A stretch of DNA of 64,000 nucleotides from Sisyra terminalis (GCA_958496175.1 OY292278.1:31186001-31250000); one strand, 5' to 3'. Shown: positions 48,641 through 60,999, counted from the stretch's first letter. A program made the numbers and translations. The notes: generated by a model not told the origin, from the letters alone.

Positions 48641-48811
48641 TCTACTGGTAGCCGAGTGGTCTAGGTGACCGCTCCAAAACTAATAGGAAGTGGGTTCGAT
48701 CCTCGTATCGTGCTAATTTTCAATACTTCTCGATAACGGATTTAATTAACCCTAGAGCCGCTAAAGGACCTTAGTAGTTATAAAGCGACGGTAAATAACA
48801 ATTAAAAAAAA
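48641..48811 (+). mobile_element. tRNA-derived SINE, full-length-like copy
   Basis: The head has Pol III A box TAGCCGAGTGG (48649-48659) and B box GGTTCGATCC (48693-48702), resembling a Leu- or Ser-type tRNA. The body is aaccctagagccgctaaagg and agtagttataaagcgacggt, ending aaataacaattaaaaaaa. It cannot fold as a working tRNA because the acceptor end is lost. Confidence 0.85.
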
Positions 48812-48819
48812 TCTGTCGC

Positions 48820-50670
48820 TATAGTAGTTATTAAATTGTATAATGCGAAAAACAAGCGCAAAATTAAGAAGGACAAATTTTGTATTAGTGGTATATAAAT
48901 AATAAGAGTTCTTGAAACCTTCAAATTTTTTTCATGGGCGAGAAAATCTGCTAAAAATCTGAACCTGAATTTAATTGGCATTTTTGTAGAATGTAGATTG
49001 TAGGTTTTAAATAAAATAGTAGCAGTCATATTATTATTCAGTTTTTTAACCATAAAGCTACTGTCATTATCTTTTTGTTTCATTTTTTTATGTAAAAAAT
49101 GGTCTGATTGAATCGACAAGTATTTATTTTACATTAAGTAACACGAAACGCAAGTATTATCTATCAATGTATCAAAGAGAATGCAAAAAACGTATTATTT
49201 CAAATTAAGTTTCAGTCACGCCTATGTCTCCGTTAAATCCTTGACATTTAACATACAAGTATCACTTATTACAAATAACAATATACCTAGAGATCGATCA
49301 ACATAAGAAAAACCTCATCACCTGTAACTTATTCTGAACGGAAGATAAATGTTGCGCTCAAATGAGTCACGCGAAAATTTGGGAAATAATTTTGTCAATG
49401 TTCAGAATTAAAAATAAACAAAAACAACATCAAATCGAAAACAGGATTTTTTCATTATGGCAAAATGAAAATATCAAGTCGCACACCTTTTTTTATTAAA
49501 TAGACAAGTCTTTTCGAAACAACTTTCCATTTCAAAGTACCGTACTGCTGATATTCTCATTCGCATTCATAAGTACTGCGTCACTGCTTTTATATACCTC
49601 CTATAACATAATGTCGAAGATAATAGATCTGCATCCCAAATGCATAATTTCAATATTCATTTTTTTAAACTTGAAACATTTTGATCTTTCGTGAGTGATT
49701 TTTTTTTACGTCTTTTTACTTTTCAAATGTTACAAATTTTATTACCAATACTTCAATAAATCGACAAAACGAATAACATTTAACCGTAAAATTAACAATC
49801 CATAAAATATTTTCTTTATTATAACGATGGTTTATTATAAGTTACAACGTGGTAGATTAATAAAAAAAAAATAACTTTTCTTTAATTTTTTCGTTTCGAG
49901 AAAATATACATTTATTTTTCCATTTGAACGCCTTTAACAATTGCAATTAAGGTAGCTGCTTTAATATTTACAATTTTGTAATTATTGGTTATGACTATTA
50001 TAAGTTTTATAATTATACTGTTCGCGTTTGTATAATCAGAAGTTGAGAATGGCAACTTTCTTATTTGATTATGTTAAATTATCTCCTTCTTGATATTGAT
50101 GTCAATAAGATATACGATTTTTTTTCTAAGCTTACCATGGAACTCATAATCGTAAACGTTTTCCTATAAAATCTTTCTTACCGAATATCGTAAGAAATCT
50201 GTAGGTATTAATGCTTTTAAATTACCCAGACATTGTGCTTGTTCATATTGATTACTGAAACAACCAATACCGATTACTTTTTCATGATTTCATTACTTTT
50301 AAACTTCACAACGAATCAGTACATACAATCAATACCAGCACTTATATTAAGTAATCAAAATTATTTGTGTCCTTAAAAGTGTTTTTTACATGTATTATAT
50401 GTAAGTAGCGATGCATATTGAGTTTTATTAGTAGGAAATTTATTTTCATTCCTATAATACATCCAATTGTCATGTATACAAAAAACATAAACATAAGAAA
50501 CGATCAATTTTGTAATGTTGCATTACTTTGAATCAGATTAGGTACGTATTCGATACTAAGTAACCTAATATTTGAATGATTCTAGGGCTGATAAGTGTAC
50601 AAAAGCAAAATTTGATATCGTTTGCAACTTTTGTTTTTTTTTAAGAAAAAAAATCTATTAATTAAATATT
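48820..50670. other. gene-free AT-rich stretch
   Basis: Nothing recognised. A 105-codon frame on the minus strand at 48802-49119 overlaps the SINE tail and has no other support. Confidence 0.35.
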
Positions 50671-50677
50671 GGTTACG

Positions 50678-50848
50678 CCTACTGGTGGCCGAGTAGTCAA
50701 GATGGTCGCTCCAAGACTGATAGGTGTTGGGTTCGATCCTCGTGTCGAGAAAACTTTCGATATTTCTCGATTACCGATTTTGTTAACCCTAGAGTCGCTA
50801 AGGACGTAAGTAGTTATAAAGCGACGGTAAATAACAATTCCAAAAAAA
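50678..50848 (+). mobile_element. tRNA-derived SINE, second full-length-like copy
   Basis: Same length and layout as 48641-48811: A box region gtggccgagtagtc, B box GGTTCGATCC at 50730-50739, body aaccctagagtcgctaagg and agtagttataaagcgacggt, tail aaataacaattccaaaaa. Confidence 0.85.
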
Positions 50849-51611
50849 ATCGAAAAAATATCTATTGATTAGAATCTTTTTGAACATTTTTTTAATTTTC
50901 TAACGGCTACAAAATAATTGATTCGAGTAAAATATAATTGAAAACTTGATTTGGGTGACAAAAATTATTGGCAATCAATTAACATGTCAAAGTTTATAAT
51001 AATTACTTAAAATCAATGCTATAGATTTGTTAGAAAAGGTTAATTTCTTTCCCAATATGTCTATGATTATATTTTTTTAGTAACTTAATTTGATAATAAT
51101 GGCATGGTGACTAAAAATAACTGAAATCTTGTATTTATTTAATTTAATATAAGTCAGGCAATACAAAACACGTATTTATTTTATTTTCTTTATTACGAGC
51201 GAGATTGCTAACAATTTTGATCTAACAAAACTACAAAATACCGCAATCCGCCATTATTTGCTGAACATCAATCAGAGCGAATGACGTCATAATTGAGCAA
51301 GTGAATGCATTGGAACAAGACAAACTATACTTACCAAACGGAAGTGTGGTGGTGGGGTTAACTTAGTCAAGAGGATTAAAATCATTCAAGTTTGCATTAC
51401 TAGTTATTTTTTACGATTGGAACGTACAAAAAAGTTCGTTTGATAGAAAAAATATGTCTTCAGATTTGAATATATTAAAAGTAAATATAAAGGCACCTTT
51501 AGTTGAGAATGGAAATGTCGGTGGAACGAAATTTGTCAATTTGTCATATTATAAGAAAATTGTGTGACACTGCAAAATAGAAATAACTTGAATTATTTTA
51601 ATTATCTAGTG

Positions 51612-51837
51612 CAGTATTTCTAAGCCATATAAGTGAGCCGCACCCCTTCGAATCTGAAAATATGTTTCCGTTCCCCATTGAAAAATGTGTTTCGATTTTT
51701 TAGTTTAAAGAAATACTTTTTTGCGAAATTTATTCACCAAATTTCATAATTTATATTGTTTTAAGCTTCTCTCGCACCCGCAATAAATACATTCTCACAC
51801 CTCTAGGGGTGCGAGAACTCCCGGTTTAGAAATACTG
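51612..51837. mobile_element. 226-bp hAT-like MITE with 8-bp target duplication
   Basis: The terminal repeats cagtatttctaa and ttagaaatactg are flanked by atctagtg (51604-51611) and atcttgtg (51838-51845), seven of eight bases equal. Inner parts are rich in gcaccccttcg and ctctaggggtgcgag. Confidence 0.75.
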
Positions 51838-51849
51838 ATCTTGTGTATA

Positions 51850-52455
51850 CGTTTGGTGCTTATATATGACGTCATTAGCGACGCCATAACATTTCCAAAC
51901 GTTTTCGCGGGGATTTTAAATTAATTAACTTCAATGTCAATTTTTCTACTATTACTATAACTACTACATAATTTAAATCAATTTCTTCAGAAAAAAAATA
52001 TTTGTCGTTAATAATAAATATATATTTTCAACTGTTGTAGGAAACTTTTTAAAAATATTCCCGTAAAGCTTTTTTTCTTGGTGTAAAAGTTATATTGCAT
52101 GCTTATTTCAATATAACTTACAAGCTTATTTAAAGTGATCATTTGCTTGGAACTTAGGTACTTCAAAATGGTTCTTGGTCTTACTAATTTAATTTAATTA
52201 AATATCTGTCATCTTAAAATATTATATTTCTCATTTACTTTATAAAAATACATTTTCAAGACTTTTGCCTCACATTAAGAATGCATTAAGACTTATAAAT
52301 CGTTACTCGCAAAAACGTTTTTGGGCATTTTTCCGTTTTTGCATATTAAAGTATCAGTTTTCTGCAAATGTTTTACATTCCAAAAAGTTCAGCCTAAATT
52401 GGCGATGTCTTTAAAGTTAAATTTATTTCTACAACTGCACATAAACGTATTTTTT
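51850..52455. other. gene-free stretch
   Basis: No supported gene or element. Confidence 0.35.
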
Positions 52456-52461
52456 CTTTGG

Positions 52462-52487
52462 TTTTTTTTTTTTTTTTTTTTTTTTTT
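52462..52487 (+). repeat. poly(T) run of 26 bases
   Basis: Uninterrupted T tract. It could be the tail of a minus-strand retroposon, but no SINE body was recognised beside it. Confidence 0.7.
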
Positions 52488-52499
52488 GGAGGGACTTAA

Positions 52500-55300
52500 A
52501 CCAGTACAAATTGCAGACCTTTTCTTTAAGTGTTGACGTGCGAAAATCCATTAAGAAATTGAATACTTGCGACCGATCTTTTGGAACGTATTTATTGAAT
52601 ATCGACTTGTACAATCTTTGCATTAGTGCGGCTTGTAAAGAGAATAACGATTTATTAAATTTTAGTTTGATGAAAGCAAATTAAATTTAATTATACTTTT
52701 TGTAAACTTGGTAACTTTTATTTAACGTCCAAAAACTGTTGAGCCGTTTTGTGTAATTTCTTGAATTTAACTAATAATTGACTACTAACAATCTAGAAAT
52801 ATCACTTTTTGATTTTTTTTTTCAATATTATCTTTATCAAAGCATAATTTTGTCCCATTAGAATTTATTTTCAATACTAATACTTGGGAGGTCCATTTTC
52901 TTTTAAGAATACAACGTATAATACTCGTCAATAATTAGAGTGTTTATAATCGTTTTAATCGATTATAAAACTCAAAAAAAACATCACCAACCACCATTAA
53001 ATCTTACCCTTTCAAACAATTTATGAATCGTGGCACACCTATAAAAACCATACAATAAATTCCTTGAATCATAAAAGTAAATCTAATGGAGCAAACGCAG
53101 TTTGGTCCGTTTTGGTTAATAATACATATAGTAACAATAAGACAAGTAGACTAGGGGCGTACTGGCCTTAAAGCATAATTATAGTGGCCGCATCAGGGTT
53201 GGAGCTTTTAAGCGATAAAATGTGTCATAAGACAATAGTAAATAAAATAATATTAAATTTTATTGCAACGAAGCCTACTGTGAATTAAATTGAATTATTT
53301 ATTCGTTATGAGTTTACATCGTGCATGTTGTTTGATTAGCGGTTTTATTCACATTTTCTCCCATAAGGTTTGAGTATATGGTAATATGAAGCCGAGAGCA
53401 CTGGACTACCTTGAAAACGCTACCGCTATGACAAGAATAACAGAAATAATAAAAAAAAACGTATAAATAAATGACAACGGATTTAAATCGACGTGAAGCG
53501 TGTGGAGGGCAATGGACATTGTACAGGAATATTTTTTTCAAAAGACGCCGACGCCTTGTTAGTCCCAATCATTTATTTTCATAAAATACCACCGATCAAA
53601 ATATGATTTAATTTTTCGCAATAACATCAATCATCCTTTATAGTTGTGGTCTCTTGCGATCTACCCTTTAGCCAAATTAACAACCATTCTTATTCTTATT
53701 TAAATCATTTGGGATACATTTTTTCAGCGCCGTCAATCCATTTTAATTGTTTCATTTATCATAATCTGAAGGAAGCGAGTATTGCTCGCAGCTGAGCTGA
53801 AGCTTGTCCGAACCACTTGAGTGGATAATAAATTTCTAATATGCTAATTAAGGACTGAAGAAAAGGTCAGTTTGTTTTCATAAAAGAAAAAAAATCTAAT
53901 ACCTACATAACTGACGCTTGTTTTGGTTTGATTTGGTTATTTTTTACGATCATCGACCTTTTTCAATTTGGCATTCATTAGTGGTTTAATTTAGCACTAA
54001 AACCGTTTTATCGTCAACTAATTTTTTATGGTTTTAACAAAATAAATTATCAAATCTTATTTTAATCATTGTTGGTATTCTTATCCATGGTTTTATTATG
54101 CATTAATGATTCTTATTTTCTGGATACTTTTTAATAAAAACATCTTATTTTAATGATTACCAAACACAAGTTACAGCACAGTGTTTACATTTAAAAAAAT
54201 ATTGTATCTACTGCATCTTAGAAGAACTATAGTTTGGGTGCATTACATTGTATCCCAGCCTTATTTCTAGTTTTAATCAACTGAATTTTGAGCTCGAGAT
54301 TAATTTCAGTATGCAACCATTTAGTATCCTGTGAATATTTCCTAGCTCATATCCAGGTGGTATCATAGAACATCTTTGCTTTCTTTCCCCATAACGTAAA
54401 GATATCCTCAGATTCCAATAAATCCTCAAATCAAGATGACAATATCTTGTTAGCAAACCTATAAGTATTCAAATCAACATCTTTCCATACATTTTTCTCT
54501 GGTTATATTATTCTTAATTTTGAGAATTTTCTTCCTGAATAGTTGTTGTATAAGTTCCTATGTTTATATTAAGCCCACGAAGCTACCCAATTCGGTGATA
54601 CATTTTTTGGTACACTTTATTCTGAACCCATGAATGCATTTACCCTTGCCAATATGCCAGCATGTCCTGGTACCCCTACATTGTTATATGCATAAGCTAA
54701 AAATGAGTTATCCAAGTCGATTGATTTGGAAACGGTCTGGGTGATGCAATTACTTTTGTCGCTATTTGACTCAGAAAGGATTATTATTATCGTTTAATTG
54801 CGATATTCTCATTTTCTGTGTTCATGGAGATCAGGACTCACCAAAGTGGTCGATATAGATCCTTTGCGGTCGATTTAATGCTATTTAGGGATCGATTTGA
54901 TCTAGACCATGGTTTAGGGAACCGAGGAAAATTAATTGTTTGGGGTTAGTAAGGAAGAACACTGATTCACTCTGATGAATATAAAAACGAAGAACAGAAA
55001 TCGATTATATGCCGAAGACTATTCATATTGCACTTACATGAAAAATTCCCAATTTTGAAGTTGTTGTATAAATCAAAACATCATTGCTTCAAAATCTAAA
55101 GTTTCCAATCAAATTTTATTTGTTCCAAAGTTAGAGGAGTTGTCCATTACATACTTATTATTTTCATGTATCTTTTTTTTCTGTTTCAATTAATGCCATT
55201 AATAATGTTTAATTTAAATGTACTTATCTCCTTTTCAAAATGAGGTGGTAATATCAACTTACTAAAAGTATTTTGCGGTAATAGTAATAAAAATCTTTAA
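52500..55300. other. gene-free AT-rich stretch
   Basis: Frames at about 53314-53568 (minus) lack support. No RNA gene or clear repeat. Confidence 0.35.
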
Positions 55301-55314
55301 ACGTTGATCTAGAG

Positions 55315-55477
55315 CAGTGTTTCTTTAAGTTGCACCCATTTGAATCTGAAAATAGGTCTTTGTACCTAGTATGATTTTATTTTATTTTTTTTGAGAAATG
55401 AATTGAAATTTATTTTCAAAAATTAAATTATTTATATTGCTAGGGGCTTTTTTCCCATCCTCAGTTAAGAAATACTT
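55315..55477. mobile_element. 163-bp hAT-like MITE with 8-bp target duplication
   Basis: It starts cagtgtttctt and ends aagaaatactt, flanked by atctagag (55307-55314) and atctaaag (55478-55485), seven of eight equal. Same family as 51612-51837; the shared inner segment includes tgcacc and gaatctgaaaata. Confidence 0.7.
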
Positions 55478-55587
55478 ATCTAAAGAGATGTAATTGGAGA
55501 TCGAGGGACAAACAGGAAAAACAAAATATAATGAATATGTATAAAAAATAAAATGAATGGACAAATACTGGTAATTTTATTGTACTA

Positions 55588-55665
55588 CACCAATGGTTCT
55601 TAACCTGGGTTCAATCAAACCCGAGGGGTTCGGTGGAGGTCAATAAATACCCCTGATTCATATAA
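55588..55665 (+). mobile_element. hAT-like MITE end
   Basis: caccaatggttcttaacctg followed by ggttcaatcaaacccgaggggttcgg is characteristic of a hAT MITE terminus. The matching right end was not located. Confidence 0.45.
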
Positions 55666-55669
55666 CCTT

Positions 55670-57230
55670 CATATATAAAAATATGATCTTTTCAAAATAT
55701 TTGTTCCAACTACTCAAAAGTCCTGAATTTGGATATTATGATATCTTTTTGGATGATTTTTGTTTGGGTACATCGCATGCTACATAATATTGTTTAGAAA
55801 ATTTAAAAGTGTAAAAACGTAGGAGTAATGAATTCTATTTTATTTTATACAATTTTCATTGCAGATAGTATCCATGTTTTAATACCAATAAAGTCGACAT
55901 TTTTGTATCTCTCCTTAATAATTATCTCTTTTTCCACCAGAAAATTTCTCTTAATAACTCTAACAATACTTAACTCTGAAAATAGTCATTAAATCGTGAT
56001 TTCCAAGTTGCATGTAGCTTCTGACAACTTATTAAGTGTTTTTTATTATCTAACATAAGTTAATTTTTTATTTTTTTTGAATAAAAACTAAAAAAAATAA
56101 TAATCACTCTTTTGTAGTTTTGGCTCAATTTGGTTAGTGGGAAAGACTAACATAAGACTAATTTTCCGAACTTAAACGTATTCAGTATTATCAGGTTTGT
56201 TTATAAATAAGTAAGTTGACCACATCCAAGTTTCGAAATAACTTCATTCTTTTCAACTGCTTTTTGGTCCTAAAAATTTTCTCCTCACAAAGAATACGAA
56301 AAATCTGCAAATATTTATTTACAAAAAAATATCTTATAACAATGCCTTGTGTAATCAATTTCGAAAATAATAATGGTTATTACGAAAAAATAGTGCATCA
56401 GAGTTTAGCGATAATTTAGTTGTAACACATTTTTATGGGAGTCAAACAAAAAAGTACGCTTAACAAAAGGCATAGAGGTATAATTACTTGTTTATAAAAA
56501 CCAAAATTGAAAGGGAAAGGATGGCTTGAAATATTTGAAAAATATTCTTTCTTTTAATTCCCTCGAGCTATGAAGTGAAAAGGAAACAGTAATTTCATAA
56601 TCTTCTTTTAGAACGTCAATCACCTAAATCTGATGGAGGAAGATGTTGACGAAGACATGAACTTTATTTTTTACCATCGTTGATCATTAATCTTAATTAT
56701 GTTGGTTTAAGATTTGTTAGAGATACTAAGTCGATTTTCGGTAATATTTACATGTAAATGATTTTTTCTTTTTTCCAATTATAGTCGTAATGTTTGATTG
56801 ATGATTGGTGAATACTTTTATATTTTTGCATTTTCATTCAATGTTCGCATTGTAAATGTCCCGACAATGTCAAGTTTAGTTCAACAAACTTTCCTGGTAT
56901 AAGACCAGTATTGCACTTACGTGGGTTCGAACAGTGATTTATTTTCAAATATATTTTATGAAATACAGCTTTTCTGCCTACGTGTTAGATGTTAGTGTAA
57001 ATGAAATCTACTTCTTTGTAGCAATAAAATTAGTCTAAACATTTATAAACAAAAATCATAAATTAACACATCCATAATATAAAATAAGGCTCATATCTTT
57101 TAGGCTTATAATTTTTATCGGTGATTCCAATCGTCTGATTTGATAGTTTCAAAGTTTCAGTAAACACTATGACGAAAATGCCATACTTCAAATATCGTCT
57201 GCGTTTTGTATACCAAAGCAAAAAATTTTA
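55670..57230. other. gene-free stretch
   Basis: A splice-like cttcttttag before an open segment encoding NLMEEDVDEDMNF (56608-56680) was noticed but is unsupported. Otherwise nothing. Confidence 0.35.
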
Positions 57231-57239
57231 TTTTTGTAT

Positions 57240-57800
57240 TTGAGTAATTCTCACGAAATTTCGTCCATTCAGTTGTTACAATAATCTAAGTGCCCTACGA
57301 TGATATTTTTTTTTCTTAAAAAAAACAGTACTTGGGCTTATAGTGTTGGTTATAATTTTTGAACCATATGAATATCTCTTTAGAACAACAAATTAATAGT
57401 ATCCTAAAAATCATTCTCTCACTATGTTCCAAGCTTATGATTAGCACATTTTTGAACTTTTAAATCAAACATTTTTCAAATAAATTTTTTGCCAATTGAA
57501 ACAAGGGAATGACGATATATGATGTAATGGCTTTTAAATTAGTCGATTTCAACTTTTTTTTTATTTCTTTGCTTATTTAATCCATAAGTTCACCGTTTTT
57601 TTTCTGTTTAAAGAGAGAACGTCATTCATATTGGCTTTAGTGAAAATTATTGCTGTAAGTACAATGCAGAGATACAAGTAATTCATTTTGATGGTGCAGG
57701 ACATCAAATAATACTTTACAGAGGTACAGAGGAGTATTAAATTAACTAAACAATAGTACTGTTAGGGCCCAAACTTTTTGCTCTCTATTAAAAGAAAAAC
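57240..57800 (+). repeat. dispersed repeat family, copy 2
   Basis: Same orientation as 5810-6810 with an internal deletion. It shares ttataatttttgaaccata, atagtatcctaaaaatcatt, tgtaagtacaatgcagagat and ctgttagggcccaaactttt. Confidence 0.65.
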
Positions 57801-57829
57801 ATAAAAATTGGGCACGACTGATCTAAGGT

Positions 57830-58260
57830 ATATCTACATGACTTTGAGTTCATATTACTTTTATTCAAACAATGTTAAAAGGAATTACTGCTGCGTTTGG
57901 GGCTTTTTATGAGGCTTGATTTTAGTATTAACTATTAAGGCCATAGCCACGTACTTGTAGGCTATGTTAGCAAACTCTACCTTGTGGATTTATTACCCAT
58001 GGGGGTGTACAAAATGATCACTTTGTAAGGTTTTAAAAAAAATGAAAATATTTCAATGAAACCTTAGTTATTTTCGGATTTTGAGACTTTTGAAAGCTGG
58101 ATAGATAAATATACTAGTAATAATCGCCTTTATTTTTGGTTTACTTTGAATAATATATAATTCACAGCGATTCCTGCTTAAGAGGATCATCTCGTACTAC
58201 CTTCCCCTAAATTTTTACATATATACAGGAAAAAAGCACATATGAACATCCTGGAAGAAT
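57830..58260. other. gene-free stretch
   Basis: No supported gene or element. Confidence 0.35.
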
Positions 58261-58265
58261 ATGAA

Positions 58266-58452
58266 ATATATATATATATATATATATAACAAAAAAAACT
58301 GTTCAAAAGTTTTCATATATATATATATATATATATAGCCCACAAACTTGATCGAACCAATATCTCTAATGAAAAATTATTTACAACCAACACCTTGTAT
58401 GTTTGCTTAAAAATAATCGTCTATAAAAACTTTTGAACAGTTTTTTTTTGTT
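58266..58452. repeat. two TA microsatellites and an inverted repeat
   Basis: (TA)n runs at 58266-58289 and 58314-58337 bracket aacaaaaaaaactgttcaaa then agttttcata. The reverse complement of that segment lies at 58423-58452 (ataaaaacttttgaacagtt then tttttttgtt). A small foldback structure with expanded TA tracts. Confidence 0.75.
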
Positions 58453-58459
58453 CTTGTTA

Positions 58460-59500
58460 TCATAGCGATAAAATAATGATGATATATCTTTAATAATTCG
58501 CTGGTTATAAATTTATAAAACGCTACAGTATTGATAAAAAAATGCAATAAATTTTCCAGTGAATCACTGAAGTAACCTACATATATCTCAGAACACTTAG
58601 TATTATTCATGAATAAAGTTAAAAAAAATATTGAGATAACTGAAAGGTATAATTTGTATCCCTTTGCGAAAAAAGTAGTTATTAACATTTAAATAGCATA
58701 TAATTTAACAACTATAACTTCATAATATGTCATCGAAAAAGATTTGATTGAATGGTAAAATCACAAAATATTTATTACCCCATAATCTTTTTGTTTCAAC
58801 GTTAATTTCATTTTTTTTAAATTACTAAATATTTTCTTACAAAATCCATAAACATCTTAATAAACTGTCTTTAGTAGAGAAGAATAGGAGGTTATAAGTG
58901 CAGGTCAAGTTGGGAAAATGTCCAATTAAGAAGAATGTCCAAATACATTTGATAATAAGTTATTTAATTTTTCAATACACTCTATTAAGTGTTTAGTAAT
59001 ATGTCCAAATATTTAGATTTACATTCCAAGCTGTAAGTACAAAAAGATTTCAAGGCTTTTTCATTATACAATGCCGTATAGTCACGAACTTTCAAAAGTT
59101 GAAAATCAAGGGAAATAATTACCTTTGACGTAGTCAAACATTGAACTTATCCATAGTGTTCGCCTGAACCAACCATTATTATTTAAATATTTTAATTCGA
59201 TTAAATCCAAAAGGTCATGATTTGAAAAATGGAGTACTAGCATGACTTTCTAAAGAACACATTTTCTTTCTTTCGGATGAATCTTCTGACACACTTGATG
59301 AGAACTATATTACTTAGTCGCTAACGTAATCAGTGAGTGCATTGTTTCATTTCGTCGATTAAATGTGAAATAATTTATTATAATTAGCAAAGAAAGTAGG
59401 AAACAGAATCAAGCTAATTAGATGAAAACAAAAAATCTCGTGATTCGGGAAACTTTTTTTTTTATTCCTTTAGAATTAATGAACAATAGTTGGTTAAATT
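58460..59500. other. gene-free stretch before the exon candidate
   Basis: A 93-codon minus-strand frame (58407-58688) is AT-rich and partly covers the inverted repeat, so it is not called. Confidence 0.35.
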
Positions 59501-59507
59501 TTTTCAG

Positions 59508-59633
59508 ATCAATTTTACAAACAATCATATTATATAATAATTACAGAAGGAAAACAACACGGAAATCTTTGATAATTGGCAGAAAAAATGTCTCTGATTA
59601 TATTCTACATGATACAGATATAATGACACAGAC
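59508..59633 (+). CDS. candidate internal coding exon (126 bp)
   Basis: The acceptor aaattttttcag ends at 59507 and the donor AC/GTAAGA begins at 59634. With entry phase 2 the exon is open throughout and encodes SILQTIILYNNYRRKTTRKS, then LIIGRKNVSDYILH and DTDIMTQ. The other tested frame meets a stop. Length is a multiple of three and exit phase is 2, so it would splice in frame after the exon ending at 39436 (joining codon AG+A, Arg) and could also be skipped in frame. The basic run followed by an acidic segment looks protein-like. The distance of 20 kb and the lack of homology evidence keep confidence moderate. Confidence 0.4.
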
Positions 59634-59649
59634 GTAAGAATTTTGAAAG

Positions 59650-60135
59650 TAATTTCTGCAAAATATTTGCTTATTGTAGACTAGTTTATAAATCAGCTCT
59701 AAAATTATCGAATTTTTATTTATGACAGTAAAAACTATAACAATAATTACTATTTTGGACCTGAATGTTGTGTAATTCACGACAAAAAACTATTGCTTGA
59801 ACACTAAGCATTAAGTTGCATTATTCGTTAATATTGCGTAGGTGAAATGTATAGAGTATACGTACACCTTCAAGGCCGGTTGGATTTGTTTCGTTTCAGT
59901 TTTTGCTCTAATATCAGATATTTTCAAATATATTCTTTATGAAGAAATAATAATGTAATAATAAATATTATATATTTTCCCGGTTGAAATCGTAAATCAT
60001 TTTCAGGTCACGATACATATGACAACAACAATGAGAAGAACTTAAGAGACATTTGCATATTTTATAATGTGGTTTGATTTGTGAAATGTGAACCGATAGA
60101 TTATTTGCAAAGAGAATTCTTGCAATATTTTTTTA
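59650..60135. other. gene-free stretch
   Basis: No supported gene or element before the SINE fragment. Confidence 0.35.
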
Positions 60136-60137
60136 AA

Positions 60138-60250
60138 TTGCTATCTACCATCGCTTTGTTAGCACCAACTCTAGGGTTAATTAAAGTCCATAAATCGAAA
60201 AGTATTGCAAAATTGCACCTAGCAGAATTCAAACTCAAGGAGTTAAAATC
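60138..60250 (-). mobile_element. SINE fragment, diverged
   Basis: On the minus strand it holds the SINE body aattaaccctagagttggtg and caaagcgatggtagat. The tRNA-like head is replaced by unrelated sequence. Confidence 0.6.
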
Positions 60251-60252
60251 AT

Positions 60253-60480
60253 TATATGTATACATGAATATACCGTGGATATGGTGTAAAAAAGGAATAA
60301 AAAAGTCTAATGTGGCATACGAAGCGCCATCTACGTAAGCACCAGTCTATGGTAACAAAAAACAACAGCTGGTGATTGAGTACCCATGCGCACAAAACTT
60401 CACAAATAAGAGCTTGAATTTACTTGCTTTGATTGCTTCAGTCCCCACTCCAGAGAAGAGAGATTGATATATAGATGCCT
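60253..60480 (+). mobile_element. foldback MITE, half copy
   Basis: It contains the left-arm motifs of the 9250 family: atacgaagcgccatctacgt, aacaacagctggtgattgag and ctccagagaagagagattga. No right arm. Confidence 0.55.
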
Positions 60481-60631
60481 CACTTATCAAATTGATTAAT
60501 GGTGCATTTTCATGCACTCGCTAGTTTTTAACAAAGTAGAAAATGCAACGTTGTCATCTTTCAACCGACCTAAAAAGGACATGAGTCAATCATTTTATAT
60601 CTCGACCAAAGTTCATAGTTCTGATTAATTT

Positions 60632-60690
60632 TTTTATTAACTCTAGAGTTGATAAAAACCTTGGTAGTTATAAAGTGACGTTGAATGGAA
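60632..60690 (+). mobile_element. SINE tail fragment
   Basis: It matches only the 3' body of the SINE (ttaactctagagttgataaa, ggtagttataaagtgacg). Confidence 0.55.
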
Positions 60691-60776
60691 AAAAAAGACA
60701 GGTTGACTGCTAGCCAAAGCTTACGAAATATAATAAAAACTCTTATTTCCATTATTTTAGGTCTAAATCGATATGT

Positions 60777-60992
60777 AATATAAAGGATTAATCAGGATGT
60801 AGTAGATAAAAAAAATTAGCAATTTTTTATCTTATTTATTGCAATTCTCAATGTTTCGTCGGTGGTATTCCGACTTCATCAGGCGACCTTGTAATATTTG
60901 ATAAAAACACTGCTAAACAAAGTAAAATAAAAATAAAATAAAACACTAATAATTTTTTTTGTCTACTACATCCTGATTTATCCTTTATATTA
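60777..60992. mobile_element. 216-bp TIR element with hammerhead-like core
   Basis: The left arm taatataaaggattaatcag then gatgtagtaga (60777-60808) is inverted at 60961-60992 with two or so mismatches; A/T runs extend the arms. The interior, minus strand, reads CTGATGA (60882-60876), a GTCGG/CCGAC hairpin and GAAAC (60857-60853). No coding capacity. Confidence 0.7.
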
Positions 60993-60999
60993 AAAACTC

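Noticed and set aside
48649..48702. tRNA gene call on A and B boxes
   Set aside because: The acceptor and anticodon stems do not fold, and the same head with the same body recurs at 50678, so it is a SINE.
53314..53568. 84-codon minus-strand frame
   Set aside because: No motif, signal peptide or exon boundary support.
56608..56690. Splice-like cttcttttag followed by NLMEEDVDEDMNF
   Set aside because: It ends in a stop with no identifiable partner exon and no poly(A) signal in the expected place.
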